The notes: generated from the letters alone by a model not told the origin. DNA of 64,000 bases from Mercenaria mercenaria (GCF_021730395.1 NC_069361.1:56706501-56770500), one strand, 5' to 3'; positions 12,625-24,480 are shown, numbered from the stretch's first letter. Translations and numbers: made by a program.

Positions 12625-12772
12625 AATTGGAGCTCTCCTTCTGACTCATGTGAGGAAGTTGGCAGTTACTTGCAGAAAACTGGTTTGCACACAGAATCCA
12701 GGAACACTGGTTAGATTAACTGCCCGCCGTTACAAAACTGAAATACTGTTGAAAGACAGCGTTAAACCTAAT
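12625..12772 (+). mobile_element. SINE body, 5'-truncated (GGCGTTAAACC-tail family)
   Basis: Aligns along its length with the SINE at 37332-37593 in the opposite orientation. Shared blocks are CTCATGTGAGGAAGTTGGCA, CAGTTACTTGC, CAGAATCCAGGAACACTGGT, TTAACTGCCCGCCGTTACA and the tail GCGTTAAACC. The tRNA-like head and the A-rich tail are missing or degraded, so this is an older truncated copy. Confidence 0.75.
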
Positions 12773-13451
12773 GCATATACAATATAGTTGGAGGGACATT
12801 GTAATATAATGCGTCAAGGTTCATAAGTTGGTAGAAATAGAGCCGCATTTATTGACACTATAAAATATGAATAACAGTTCTAGGCATTGAGAAATAAAAC
12901 GTTAATGTATGAACGCTTACAAATTAAATCATGATCAGTTCAGAAATACATAAAGTTGAAGGAATAAGGTGCAACTTTAAACAGTGTTATATACATTACA
13001 GTAACCACCTTTTCTTCAGAGGGTATTATTGAAACTTTAAACAAAAATGACAATTTTCGGTGAAGTCCTCAAATTATTATGTATTGTCTAGTAGTTTGCC
13101 ATATTAATTTGTAGTCTCTAATAATTCGACAGTTATTGTAGCAAGAGATGCTTGCCTTTGGTTGTACAATAGAACATTAAATACTGATGAGTCGTGTAGC
13201 AGGGATTGCAACTGGTCCATTGAATTGCATTCGCATTTCGTATATATTTATCAAGTAGTTTTATCATTATCAAGTATTTACAGTTAATTCTGTCTAACTG
13301 ATTCCTTAATAATATGTTTTATAATTCTATTGTTAGTGACTTACATAAAATCTTTTGGTGCTATTTAAAATCTGTTAATAAGTGATGTTCTGTTGCTTCC
13401 TTAATTCGATAACGTGTTAGTGGTGTAATGGCCATTCACGAACATCCATGC

Positions 13452-13664
13452 TTAACCCTTAGCCTGCTGGCGGCAGATGATTCTGCCTTTGCGACCAGTG
13501 CAGACCAAGATCAGCCTGCACATCCGTGCAGTCTGATCATGGTCTGCACTGTTCGCTATTCAGTCAGTAAATTTTCAGTAAACTCCCCTTCAAATGATAA
13601 ATGGTACTGCCCAAATTGAAAGATGGCCCAGTCCATTATAGAAATTTAGCATGGTAAGGGTTAA
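13452..13664. mobile_element. TTAA-flanked MITE, piggyBac-like ends
   Basis: The element core (13456-13660, 205 bp) begins CCCTTAGCCTGCT and ends AGCATGGTAAGGG, so the ends are imperfect inverted repeats starting CCCTTA. A TTAA lies on each side (13452-13455 and 13661-13664), as for the piggyBac superfamily. Inside, 13499-13549 forms a strong hairpin (GTGCAGACCAAGATCA against TGATCATGGTCTGCAC). I recall this repeat as very common in bivalve genomes; that is memory, not a search. It has no coding capacity. Confidence 0.75.
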
Positions 13665-15660
13665 AAAGACAATATGTAACAGACCACAATGTGGGCGAAC
13701 ATGCGCAATTTTACTGTCACAATTGCTTGCAACACGTGTTTTCAACGACGCCCAAACACTCTAGTGCAAAAGCATTTTCCATTGTACTTAAATATGATAA
13801 CATGTTGGGAAATAAATATGATAAATGTCAAATCACTTGAGACAAATAAGAGCTTCAGGTGTTTGCAAAATAGTTATTACCATCTGAATGCTCAAATTAT
13901 GATGTTTAAGTATTAACATATTAATATCAAGTTCTGATGATGGTTACTCCTCGCGTTGTTTTATTGATTCATTGTATCATTTTATAGTCACGTATTTGCA
14001 ATTGATATTTCCCAGCAGAATAAATGCAGTTTGTTTAGATGATATTGCATATGTTCACATGATTAAAGAAAATATGGCTGTCTTTGACAGAGTTCAAGTA
14101 TTGGCAGAGTTCAGGCAAATAAAACGTTGCGTCCAACCAAGAGGTGGTCCTGTTTTTCAATTTATAACTTAGCATAGTTTTCTATATCGTTTACTTTAAA
14201 ATATATAAGAATGTATGATAAAATGTTAACAGCGATGAATTTCATGCTAAGTAGCTAAGAACAATAAATTACACGAAACTTTCGTTCTAATAAAGCATCA
14301 ATTGGTAGCTTTAGCACTTCATTACCAAAGCGTTGAGAACTACAATTGTTACATATGTTTTATACAAAAATAGACCGTAAAGACGATTTCTTCTCGTTCA
14401 GTCAAAAGCAGTGAAATGCACAAACATGTTTAAAATTACATACATGCACTTGAATGTACAAATCGATATTAATTCGTGTTATGATTTTTTTTAAAAATCA
14501 CTAGAAAATCTACTAGTACGTACAACAAGTGTACCTAAAAGTGTTATGGTCACCTGACCTATATATAAGAATAGAATATATTAAGAATTTTATGTATTAT
14601 GAGTAGCCAAGAGCAATGAATTATACAAAGCCTTTGTTCATTTACTTGAAAAAGTATTCAGCAAGTGAAATTATATATAAAGGTCAACATTTCTAAATTA
14701 TGCGGTTTACTACTAGAATTTTCTCTATTTCCCCACCCGGAAGTTCTATCATACTTATACATTTTATTTCAATGAAATAATTTTTTGCTTGAATTTTTAA
14801 TCTATACTAAACAAAACTGCCGAATGCTTCACTAAATCACAGGGATCTATTTATGTGCCAACTTGTAATTTGTATAACAATACAGTACCATCATAACTGA
14901 ATAGGCACGAATTTTGAAAAAGCTGTTAATATTTTGTCAACCGTTGCTGATTAGCCTACTTATGTGACTGTGCTGTCTTTATAGAAATATCAGCTTCACA
15001 AAATAATGGAATTTACAATGAATGTGTGGGAAAAGGTGACAAAATTACATTTGTAACAATATTTAAGTGTTTGGGAAATGTACCCGACGAAACAACATAT
15101 TTTATTGTTGCTAAAAGAAACGAAAGGATGAAAGAAGGAATATAATTTAGTTTTCAGGGTAATACCATACCGCATTGATTATGCATGATCTTTACATTGT
15201 GCAAAATGTAATGTTTTATAAGTAAACAAACGTTTGGTTACTTTTCTTTTCTTAAATATTATTTTGTTTCTTTGTATATATTCTATGGAAGTTTTAGAAA
15301 TGAGCTAAATTGTCAGGTACTTGGAAAATTTGCTCAGTGATGAAATCAGTATATTAATTGGAAATGCTCATATAATTTAATAGCTATTTACAAATTAAAA
15401 GCGGTGGTTGGGACAAAGTTTGTATTTGGCAGATGAAGTGTGACTAAAGCAATAAAACACGAAAGCAAGTGACTGCTTTCCATATTACATGAAATACAAT
15501 ATCCAAATGTGTCTGAATACACGCAAAATCACAGTTATAATGACATCCTTTTTTTATAGTTGTGCTTCAAAGATCTCTGCTGTAAATCTGATCTGTATTT
15601 AACATGAAATCACAAATCTTCATAAAAACGATGCAATTTAAGTTATAAATTCTTTAGCTT
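13665..15660. other. AT-rich DNA with old paralogous blocks
   Basis: No gene supported. The segment around 13925-14330 resembles 27330-27680: both hold AATAAAACGTT..CCAAGAGG, AGTAGCTTAGAACAA and AAAGCA(T/C)(C/T)AATTGG. A second shorter relative lies near 14590-14650. Confidence 0.4.
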
Positions 15661-15760
15661 TAAGTTTTATTTCTGAATCTTCGCGCATTAGATGAGAGTT
15701 TAACTTTTATTTCTGAAGCTCCGCGCATTATTTGAGAGTTTAAGTTTTATTTCCCTTTCA
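15661..15760. repeat. 40-bp tandem repeat, ~2.3 copies
   Basis: TAAGTTTTATTTCTGAATCT starts at 15661, its variant TAACTTTTATTTCTGAAGCT at 15701 and TAAGTTTTATTTC at 15741, giving a 40-bp period. Shared inner motifs are CGCGCATTA and GAGAGTT. Confidence 0.85.
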
Positions 15761-16152
15761 CCGTGTTATTTCTTTTGAATGCAGTTGTAATTATTTCCCA
15801 GCTGGATTATTTTACGAAAAGTATGTCACGAAACAAAGTTCAACTTTGATACTGATCAACTAACCACCATGAAGGCTTTGAGCTAATTATATACCTTAAC
15901 TTATCAATCATGTGGCGTATTATAACACCTGTTTACAAATTTGACATTTATATCACACCAATAATATATTTTGAGTTAATTTGAAGGACACAAAAAAAAG
16001 CTATTTCTCAGTTTTTGATAATATATTTCCAACTTTGAAAAGGTACCTAACCATGTCAACACCGTGTTTTATTGAACACCTTAGATCATTGAACATTGGC
16101 GTCAATCTTGGCTCTCGTGCCAAAATATGTAATTTTCGATTAAAAAATAATG

Positions 16153-16225
16153 CGACCACGACGAGACTCGAACTCGCAATCTTCTGATTCGAAGTCAGAT
16201 GCCTTATCAATTAGGCCACGCGGCC
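16153..16225 (-). tRNA. tRNA-Arg(TCG), variant copy
   Basis: A 73-nt cloverleaf nearly identical to 11410-11482, with anticodon loop CTTCGAA. It has two changes on the tRNA strand: a D-loop G to T (TAATTGAT) and position 26 G to A. Neither breaks a stem. Boxes A and B are intact and a TTTTTT terminator (AAAAAA on plus, 16142-16147) follows closely. It may be transcribed, although the box A change could weaken it. It lies 95 bp outside the long inverted-repeat element. Confidence 0.8.
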
Positions 16226-16320
16226 GGTTGATTTTATGGTCAGTTAGGGGTGACAAACACACAAATAATGCTACTAAATTGATGCCAAGAAAACATAAAG
16301 ATATTTTGTTTTATTTTCTT

Positions 16321-16773
16321 CAGGGGTGGTATAGTACGTCATCAACAGGTGCGCGCAACACTTCCCGATGCGGCTTTTTTATGTCAAAACATATCGATTC
16401 GGTGAGTAAACTTGCGATTATTTCATTGATGACTAATAGATTCGGAAATGACATATAGTCTAAAGTACCCGCATGTGTCTCTAGTTTATCACTGACGTTT
16501 GCATTTTTCAAGAAAGTCTTACGTTTAAGAGAACATTCGAGCACAATGCACTTCATGGAAACACTTCCTCATTCACCACACCATATTATATCGCATAAAA
16601 AGAGTATTCATGCATTTCTAGTGACTAAATGCCTTGACGGGTGTTCTTTTATGGCAAACCGAGGGCAGTGATACCTTAATTAATTATTGGAATCTATAGT
16701 TTCAAAGAAATCAGTAATATAAAATTTCGCCTTCCCGGTTCACCAGGTAAAACGATACACTTCCCGGCTCACC
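16321..16773 (+). repeat. left long terminal inverted repeat
   Basis: The left arm of the 4.05-kb structure. Its first ~150 bp differ from the right arm at few sites; divergence rises inward and small indels appear. Near its inner end the motif TTCCCGG(T/C)TCACC occurs twice (about 16732 and 16761). An open frame of 78 codons on the reverse strand also exists in the other arm, but most differences between the two are amino-acid changing, so it is not under evident constraint. Confidence 0.8.
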
Positions 16774-17560
16774 GCCCGTGTGGCATCGTGTTTGACTTAA
16801 TTATATGTAGCCTTTCAATTTATTTTGACGCATGGTACTTCGGTTGCCATACCTGCAAAACTAGTATTTAGCATGAACGTTTATGTCAGTAAAAACAGTA
16901 CTTAATTTATCTTCAAGGGCTATATTATGACAGATTTACTCTTTCTTTTTCAGATCACAACAGATACACCTGAGATATTCTGTTTATCAGAATTAAATTA
17001 GGAAGCTAAACACTTGGGGTTCAGCAGTATCCGTAGACAGATGAACATAAACTGCATATAGTAATTCATGCATTTCTCGGGAATAAAATGACACGTCAAA
17101 AAAAAATCAGAATTGTAGAAAGAAAATACCCGCTTGTTGTGGATGTTTGTGAAAATGGCAAAAATGAAGACCACAAAAGTAGTCGTTGTTTGCGGTTCAC
17201 TCACTGGCAATATGTGCAGACACCGTTCAAAACAGCTCACTGTTACGTGTGACCACTACTGTACAATATTTAGCCATGAACAGCTTTTGTAGACGGAATT
17301 TAATGTGATTTTGCGTGACTTCAAACAATTGTGATTTTTTATTGAAACATGTTTTGTTTTGTCTGTCTGTGTTGAAGAAACAGGGTATTGTCAGTGCCTC
17401 TCCATTCTTCTAAATAACATTTGACAGATTTTGATGAAAGGCAACTGCAGTATTAAACTTCGTTTGATATGTAGTTGACACTAATGCCCATAACGGGTAA
17501 AACACAACAAAGTAAATATTCTTGTTATCTCTATGTTTCGGTCAATAAACGTTCACAGAT

Positions 17561-17862
17561 TATACTACATTGGGGCCTCCGTGGCCGAGTGGTTAGAGTC
17601 GTTGACTTCAAACCATTTGCCCCTCATCGATGTGGGTTCGAAACCTCATTTGGGGCGTAGAATTCTTCACGTGAGGAAGCCATCCAGCTGGCTTACGGAA
17701 GGTCGGTGGTTCTACCCAGGTGCCCGCTCGTGATGAAATAGTGCACGGAGGGGCACCTGGGGTCTTCCTCCACCATTAAAGCTGGAAAGTCGCCATATGA
17801 CCTAAAATTGTGTCGGTGCGACGTTAAACCCAACAAAATAAATAAATAAATATACTACATTG
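17561..17862 (+). mobile_element. tRNA-derived SINE with perfect 12-bp TSD
   Basis: The target duplication TATACTACATTG lies at 17561-17572 and 17851-17862. The head (17573-17655) is tRNA-Ser/Leu-like, with box A GTGGCCGAGTGGTTAGAG and box B GGGTTCGAAACC. The central body contains CACGTGAGGAAGCCATCCAG, GGTGGTTCTACCCAGGTGCC and GTCGCCATATGACCT. The tail GTGTCGGTGCGACGTTAAAC leads into (AAAT)n. It resembles mollusc-wide SINE families (of the RUDI/V-SINE type), but the family name is uncertain. It would move using LINE machinery. The exact target duplication indicates a recent insertion, younger than the element that contains it. Confidence 0.9.
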
Positions 17863-19918
17863 CCATTTTATCAATTTTGTGTGTTTTTAATGAAATTTCT
17901 GAGTTATAATTAGTGTCGTTGCGCAAAACCTCAACATTTTCCAGTGTAATGGTTTCAAGAGTTATTATATTCTGATTTTTGTTGATTTTGAAGTATAGGC
18001 AGTGCATATCCACTTCAACCTTTTTATAATTTTCATAATTACAAAAACATGTACATGGTGTATATCATAGCAATAATTGGTTTTAACGGTAACTTATCAA
18101 TAACATTCAGAGCTTTCTTTTCCGTGTAATTCCTTCCTCTATAGATGTTGACATATTCTTTGATATTTTTTTCCACAGAAAGCTGCTGTCGTCTATTCAG
18201 AATGTGGATGGAAACAAACGACCATTTAAAATAAAACACCTTTAATTTCATAATGACCATGTTGTTGAGGGTATTACGCATTTTAGAATATTAGAATTAT
18301 TTTAGTGTTCCCTGTCGTATCTGAATATTTCCAATTGTTGAAAATATGTGACATAGAGATGTACACTACTTCTTGACCGAAGAAAATTAAAGCATACAAT
18401 GTGGAAGGAATTTGTCAGATATTCGGTCTTAATGAAACTTAAGGTGAATTTCATTTTTTTAAATGTTGAGTTATAAAGAATTACGTCCAAAGTTAATGAA
18501 ACGTTATCATTATACTCATATAAGTGTGTATCAAATTCAGAATTGCTACAATCAAGTAATAAATCTACTTTCGTTGATTTGTGTAAATATATAACATTAG
18601 CTGATAAAAAGGAAAATGTTGCTATGTCTTGAAAGTGTATGTGCGTATGTTAATGTCACAACGGCTTCCACTGTGTAAGGGTTTAAATAAAAAATCAGTA
18701 AAATTTCCTATTTAAAATAATCTTTTATACAACAACATTTTCAACAACTAATCAGTTTAAGAAAAGTAAAATAATTTACATTGCAAGTAAAATTGTTCTA
18801 CCACTGTTCAAGCTCACTTCGAGTTTTAACATGTAATTGGGTGCACTAAGATTTGCAAGCAAAATCATCTGAACATTAGTCAAATGTTAAATCCTGAACC
18901 GCTTTCTAGTGTAGATTCAATCAATGTCCCATTCTACTACGTGGTAATTTTAATTCGGTTGCAGTCACTCTTGTTCTTTCCATGCGCACATCTAAAACTC
19001 CTTAATAAGAACATTTTCCCGAGCAATAGTGACGATCACATTGTCCTGAAACGTTAAACAAAATTAGATAGTAGCATATCATTAAAAACTAAACTGCATT
19101 GGTGCGGCTTTATACCTTTAAATATAATAAAAGGTTGCTCCTTTAAAAACAGCGCATGATAATAATTTAACTATATAATTTTGCTTTATTTAGCATATTA
19201 CCAATGCATATTCTTATTTGTCTCATCTAGTCTTGCCTTTAACTCAAGTTCGGAATCAAAGCCATCATATTCGACTATTTTCGATGACATGCCATATATA
19301 GTTATCATGAAAAAATAATTAGAGTAACAAGTTAACTAACTGTTTCCAAAATACTTTCTATTTATATTATCATGTGTCGAAGTGCCTGTCTAACTATACC
19401 CCTTATTAAGGTTTATCTACTGTAACATTATTGAAATTAAATCAGTTATTTATATCCATACCTTCAAACAGCAATAGACATAGTCGTGTTTGGTACGGAG
19501 ACCTAGTTGAGCGTTGAAATCCTTGTCTGGGGTAATTCCGTTAGAGGATGTTCTCCACTTCTCAAATATTATGTCGTACAGCTTTTGGAAAATATAATAG
19601 GTCAATTATGTCTTGCATGCCGATTAGTCAGCAATCCTTTTTAACATATATTGACAATTCCATTGATGCAGACTAGAAGTTTTGTTTCCTTTTTACATGA
19701 TAGAACATAATATATCATACATATGCACGTTTATAGTAAACAACATATGTTCAAGATATGCCTCGTTCTTTCAATATTATCTTCAAATGCTTAAATGAAG
19801 TTTAATGACCATCTAGTGCAAGCGCTCTAACAATTAGTTATTCGAATTAATAGAACTTCCAGGCAAGCGTGATCACATTTACATGAGCACCAGCCCTATG
19901 TTATTCATGCTGGAAATT

Positions 19919-20367
19919 GGTGAGCCGGGAAGGACATCAATTCAGTTGGTGAACCGGGAAGGCGAAATTTTATATTACTGATTTTTCGGAAATTTTAGAT
20001 TCCAATGACTAATCAATCACTGACATCTGTTTACCATAAAAGAATACCCGTCAATGCTTGGATTTATCAGAAATGCATGTAAACTCTTGCTAGGCGACAT
20101 AATATGGTGTGGTGAATAGGGATGTGTTTCCATGAAGTGCATTGTGCACGAATGTTCTCTAAAACGGAAGGCTTTCTTGAAAAATGCAAACGTAAATGAC
20201 AAACTAGACACATGTGCGGGTACTTTCGACTATATGTCATTTCCGAATCTATTAGTTATCAATGAAATAATCGCAAGTTTACTCACCGAATCGAGATGTT
20301 TTGACACAAAAAAGCCGCATCGGGAAGTGTTGCGCGCACCTGTTGATGACGTACTATACCACCCCTG
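19919..20367 (-). repeat. right long terminal inverted repeat
   Basis: The mirror copy of 16321-16773. It starts GGTGAGCCGGGAAG (inner) and ends CTATACCACCCCTG (outer). A paired GGTGA(G/A)CCGGGAAG motif sits at its inner edge, as in the left arm but with a different spacer, showing independent decay. Confidence 0.8.
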
Positions 20368-20784
20368 TTCTTTAATAACACGAGTAAAAACTTATAGAAT
20401 ATGAAAAAAAATCATAATCACTGAAAGTACACACCGAGAGATCATACGGCTTTTTATGTCTTTACGGAGACCTTGTAGCACTAAACAATGCCTTGTTTTA
20501 ATTAGAAGGCAGTAGGGTAGTCGTCAGACGTGATATTTACAAATGTATTATTTTCGGACTATTTGAGATGTGAACTTGTAACGTCTTGTGCAAGTGCCTA
20601 ATTAATATATCTGTCACATATATTCATAAGACTTTCACTAAAACATCCGTAGAAAAAGGTAAAGTATCGTACAATTTTGCAATTTCAGTTAACAGTGATT
20701 TTTACGATACACCCGGTATATCTTAAATCCTAGTTCAGTCTCTTAAAATTACTAATTTTGTACATATTATTCTGTTTCGTTAAA
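20368..20784. other. AT-rich DNA, nothing recognised
   Basis: No gene, array or inverted repeat seen beyond the TTCTT flank at 20368-20372. Confidence 0.45.
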
Positions 20785-21345
20785 ACATGGCCACCAGTAT
20801 TTTTCTCTGCTGGCACGGTTTGAAAAAAAAATACAACAATGTTTTTTGGTGACTCTCTATTAAATTCATTCGGATCTTTCTATTTTATTAAAAAACATGG
20901 CCGTCGGGGGTGGGAGCGGACTATAGTTTCCTAATATGACTCTATTGAAAACGTTTAAAGTTTTCTTCTCTAAATCTGCTGGTCCGATTTCAAAATAATT
21001 TCACAGTAATGCTCCTTGAATGACATCCTCTACAAAACTCCCCGTCTTGAAAGGCTGACGCTTGGAAGATTACACATGTACACATATTTAACAATTCGCG
21101 ATTCGTTTGGATTTTTCGTAAGAAAAACATGGCTTCCAGAAGGCGGGGCTAGTTTTTTTTTTCCTATTTTGCTATATGGAAAACTTTGAATTTTTTTCTA
21201 CTCTAAAATAACTCGCCCGATTTCACAGCAATGTTCCTTAGGTGACTCTCTGGTATTCCTTTAAGTTATTATTTGTCTAAAAGAATGGCCGTCAGAGGTT
21301 AGACTATTTTTCTGTGTATGGCTATATGGAAAATCTTCCCATACA
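20785..21345. repeat. degenerate tandem repeat (ACATGGCC... units)
   Basis: About four diverged units start at AACATGG(C/T) near 20785, 20895, 21127 and 21284. Shared blocks are TATGGCTATATGGAAAA, CTGGTCCGATTTCA, TTCACAG(C/T)AATG(T/C)TCCTT, GGTGACTCTCT and TTCGTTTGGATTTTTC. The second unit is interrupted by a ~70-bp foreign segment (21036-21105). It is probably the tandem core of a decayed non-autonomous element. Confidence 0.65.
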
Positions 21346-21663
21346 GTTAGCCCTATGTTGTTACAATGTCTACATTCGTGCATGATCAAAGACCGCTGTT
21401 GATCTTGATCTTTTCATTGAAAAAGTATTTGTTAAAAATTTGCTGTACGTGTACCAAATACATCAATGACACGAACTGAATCAGTCTCGTCACCATCAAC
21501 GACAAACAACACAGGTGAATAGATAACACCAAAATAATGAAAAACAAGTAAAAAAGATTACTGTTGACGTTAGACTTGCTTTAAAATATTGTGTAAATCG
21601 TAAATTGTTAAATATTTATACATGTGTAATCTTCCAAGCGTCATCCTTTCAAAACGGGGAGTA
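21036..21663. repeat. inverted repeat pair, ~70-bp arms
   Basis: The left arm 21036-21105 (AACTCCCCGTCTTGAAAGGC through TTAACAATTCGCGAT) is matched in reverse complement by 21594-21663 (ATCGTAAATTGTTAAATAT through AAAACGGGGAGT). Match is roughly 85% by eye. The left arm lies inside a tandem-repeat unit, so it looks like an insertion end; about 490 bp separate the arms. Confidence 0.65.
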
Positions 21664-23436
21664 AGGAAGTGTTTTGTAAATCATACCAAAATCAGATAGA
21701 TCAGTGAATTCGATATGTCTTGACCAAACGATCAACAGGAAAATGACAACAGACTCGCAGTCCGAAATTATAGGTACATGCCAACATTTTAATTCCTTTT
21801 AATTTCCTAGTATGTAATGCCACTACATTTAACAATACCTCACACAATCTGAATTGGATTCTAAATATAGAAAGGCCCGTTTAGTGGTGTTATGTTTCTT
21901 TTTTGTCACAGATATCTACGATTAAATAAAACGAAATTTTCGGATACCAATGTATCTACTTTGAATGTTCATCACTGTTTATTTAAAATACTTCACATAT
22001 AACGAAACTGCTGACAACTTGAGTAAAATGATATAAATTTCCCATAGTTAACTGTGGATGAAACCTGAAGCAACATCTTTTACAAGAGGTTTACATGAAC
22101 CTTTGAAGAATTCAGTGAATGTAATAAACGTAATCTCGTTTAGCATTGTTACCGTTATTATAAATGGAAAAAGATTTGCCAAATTTCACCACTATAACTC
22201 ACACTTGGTTTCAATATTCAACAGTGTTTTAAAGACACTTCTACGACATAAAATATCAAGGCTTATTTTGTATGGGTATGTTACTTACACTCTTCATAAA
22301 ATCCTGTGTCATGGCATTTTTGTGGGCAGCGAAGTGTGTCCACAGATTTACCATACCACAAAGTTACGGTCGATGTGTCTTATCCGAAACCGAAGAACAA
22401 GAAGTTCCATGTCCTCCATAAATTTTGCGTATTTCAAGTTTGTTTAACTTTCAGAAAGTTTCTGAGATTCAACTTTATCAAAAAATACATTGCTTAAGTA
22501 TATATTTGTCGTAATCTATATTCTATATATAACAAAAACAAAGCGTATGAATACGAGCATGCTTGCTTTGATTACAGGACCAAAACAATTCTTTATCACG
22601 TGACCAAAATAAACTATAATTAACCTACCTAAAGCTTTATAATCGGTATTAAAACCAAGTTGCGTGTTTTTTAAACATTTTGAATAAAAACACAGTTCCT
22701 GCTAGAGAATTTATCGAAATTTTATTATTATAACAACACCAAAGAGTTTGTTTTGGTAACATGATCAGAAAACATCTATCACGGCGTGCGTTCTACTGAA
22801 TGGTAAAATTGCACCGTGTATCCGTCGAAGTTTGTAGCATAGAACTGGGTTTATGGAAACATATATTGCATGAAATCAACAGAAGAGGTGTTATCTTATT
22901 TATTTTTCATAAAGAAAGATACGATCCTTTCATAATATTTACGTAAATAATTTTTATTTGCACGACATAGGAAATTAATTGCAGCCGTAACGGAGGGGGT
23001 GAAAAATTCGTACTTGTTTCCCGAAAATACGAACATATGCTCTTCAATTTGATTTAATTTTACATTCTAGCTGGTGTTTCTGACTGACATATCATTAATG
23101 GGCATAATTAATTCGAAAGAAACATTATTTTAAACAAGTTCGCTTTCTAATCGCCGGTAGATTCGCGGTGTTTTCGTCCCCAAATATTCACGTACTAGCG
23201 TACGATTTCTTCTCGGATAATTATGCAATAGCGGGCTTCAGAATACTGCAATGAAATTATTTAAGACAATTCAAACTAAGTTTGAAAAAATTCAATTTTC
23301 AATATTTGCATTTTTAACAATAAAATTCGTAAAAAGATCCTTTGGAAGCATAGAATGCAACCAAGAATAATAATAGCAGACTTGGTTTGATTGAGTCTGT
23401 TCATGAGAGGTAATGAAATGTGCCACAACTATTACG
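21664..23436. other. AT-rich DNA, no convincing gene
   Basis: A 129-codon frame (22058-22447, +) has no recognisable domain and overlaps a second frame; I do not regard it as a gene. No repeats identified. Confidence 0.35.
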
Positions 23437-23459
23437 CCCCCCCCCCCCCCCCCCCCCCC
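23437..23459. repeat. poly-C tract (23 nt)
   Basis: An uninterrupted run of 23 C bases in AT-rich DNA. It is prone to length variation and sequencing error. Confidence 0.95.
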
Positions 23460-23839
23460 ACCTAGCACCAGCTTAAACGGAACTCTATTACACATATGTT
23501 GAATGGACTCCATGCTCCCAAAGGACCAGAAAATATAACAACACTAAAACATGCATGTTGTATTATGAGGCATATATTACATTAACCTACAGCTGAAAAA
23601 TGACTGAATGCAACCTGAAGATCATGATGTGTGCTGATATTGGAGACAGTAGTAGTTGTTTTGGTTGTTTTAAAATAGAATTAAAACATTTTAATTTCAT
23701 TGTAAATATTCTTTTATTTTTGCTTTTAGTTTAAGAACTATTCTGAAGTGCCTTTTATCTATGTAATTTATGTATAATATATTCATAGCCTGCTTTTACC
23801 AAGATGAGATCTCATTTGAAAAAAATTTAAAAGATCACC

Positions 23840-24471
23840 TGTCAAGGTCACAGGGGCCTGAACATGGAAACCCGTTTCTGATCAATAACTTGAGAACTAC
23901 TTGACCCAGAATGTTGAAACTTCATAGGATGATTGGACATGTAGAGTAGATGAATCACTTAATTAAAAGTTAAGGTCACAGGAACCAGAACATGGAAAAC
24001 AGTTTCCAACCAATAACTTAAGAATCATTTGACCCAGAACCTTCAATCACGATGATAGGAATAACAGAGTAGATTACCCTTAATATTTCTGGGACCACTT
24101 GACGTTAGGGAAAGGTCACAGAGGCCTGAAGATAGAAAAATTCTTTCTGTTTAATAACTTGAGAACCACTTGACCCAGAATGTTGAAACTTCATAGGATG
24201 ATTGGACATGCAGAGTAGATCTATGACCCTGTTGATTTTGGGCTCACTCGATTAAAGGTCAAGGTCACAGGGGTCTGAACATGGAAAACGGTTTACTTGA
24301 GAACCACTTGACCCAGAATCTTGAAACTTCATAGGATGATTGGACATGCCAAGTAGATGATCCCTATTGCAGCCAACCATTAGTGTCTCTTTGTCTTTCG
24401 CTCCTATCCTCTATTGACTTCTTGCCTATTACGACTATGCATTGGGGGAGACATGGGCATCTTCTAGTTTG
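23840..24471 (+). mobile_element. non-autonomous element with 127-148-bp tandem core
   Basis: About four tandem units start at AAGGTCACAGGGGCCTGAACA or variants (23845, 23972, 24112, 24260), each carrying AACTTGAGAACCACTTGACC, CAGAATGTTGAAACTTCATA and GGATGATTGGACATG. The right end (24361-24471) is unique and finishes GGGGGAGACATGGGCATCTT. No coding capacity. It is abutted on the right by a second element of the same general plan. Confidence 0.65.
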
Positions 24472-24480
24472 AAAATTAAT

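Larger units (their letters stand above)
16321..20367. mobile_element. candidate DNA transposon with ~450-bp TIRs
   Basis: The outer ends are perfect inverted repeats beginning CAGGGGTGGTATAGTACGTC and stay alignable for about 450 bp (16321-16773 against 19919-20367), ending at CTTCCCGGCTCACC. Immediately outside both ends lies TTCTT (16316-16320 and 20368-20372), consistent with a 5-bp target duplication. The CAGGG terminus and 5-bp duplication would suit some hAT-like elements, but no transposase is recognisable in the 3.1-kb interior and the arms are unusually long. The interior holds a young SINE. Alternatively these are two opposite copies of one repeat, although each arm lacks its own inverted ends. 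Confidence 0.55.

Noticed and set aside
16320-20404. Two similar ~78-codon frames, one in each long inverted arm, as a conserved duplicated gene
   Set aside because: About 8 residues differ for roughly 14 nucleotide differences, so most changes are amino-acid changing. A stop precedes each ATG in frame, and the similarity is explained by the inverted repeat itself.
22058-22447. 129-codon frame as a gene
   Set aside because: No domain, unremarkable composition, and a second overlapping frame of similar quality. Within chance for one of the longest frames in 64 kb.
23292-23513. Glycine-rich 73-codon frame
   Set aside because: The glycine run is the translation of the poly-C tract.
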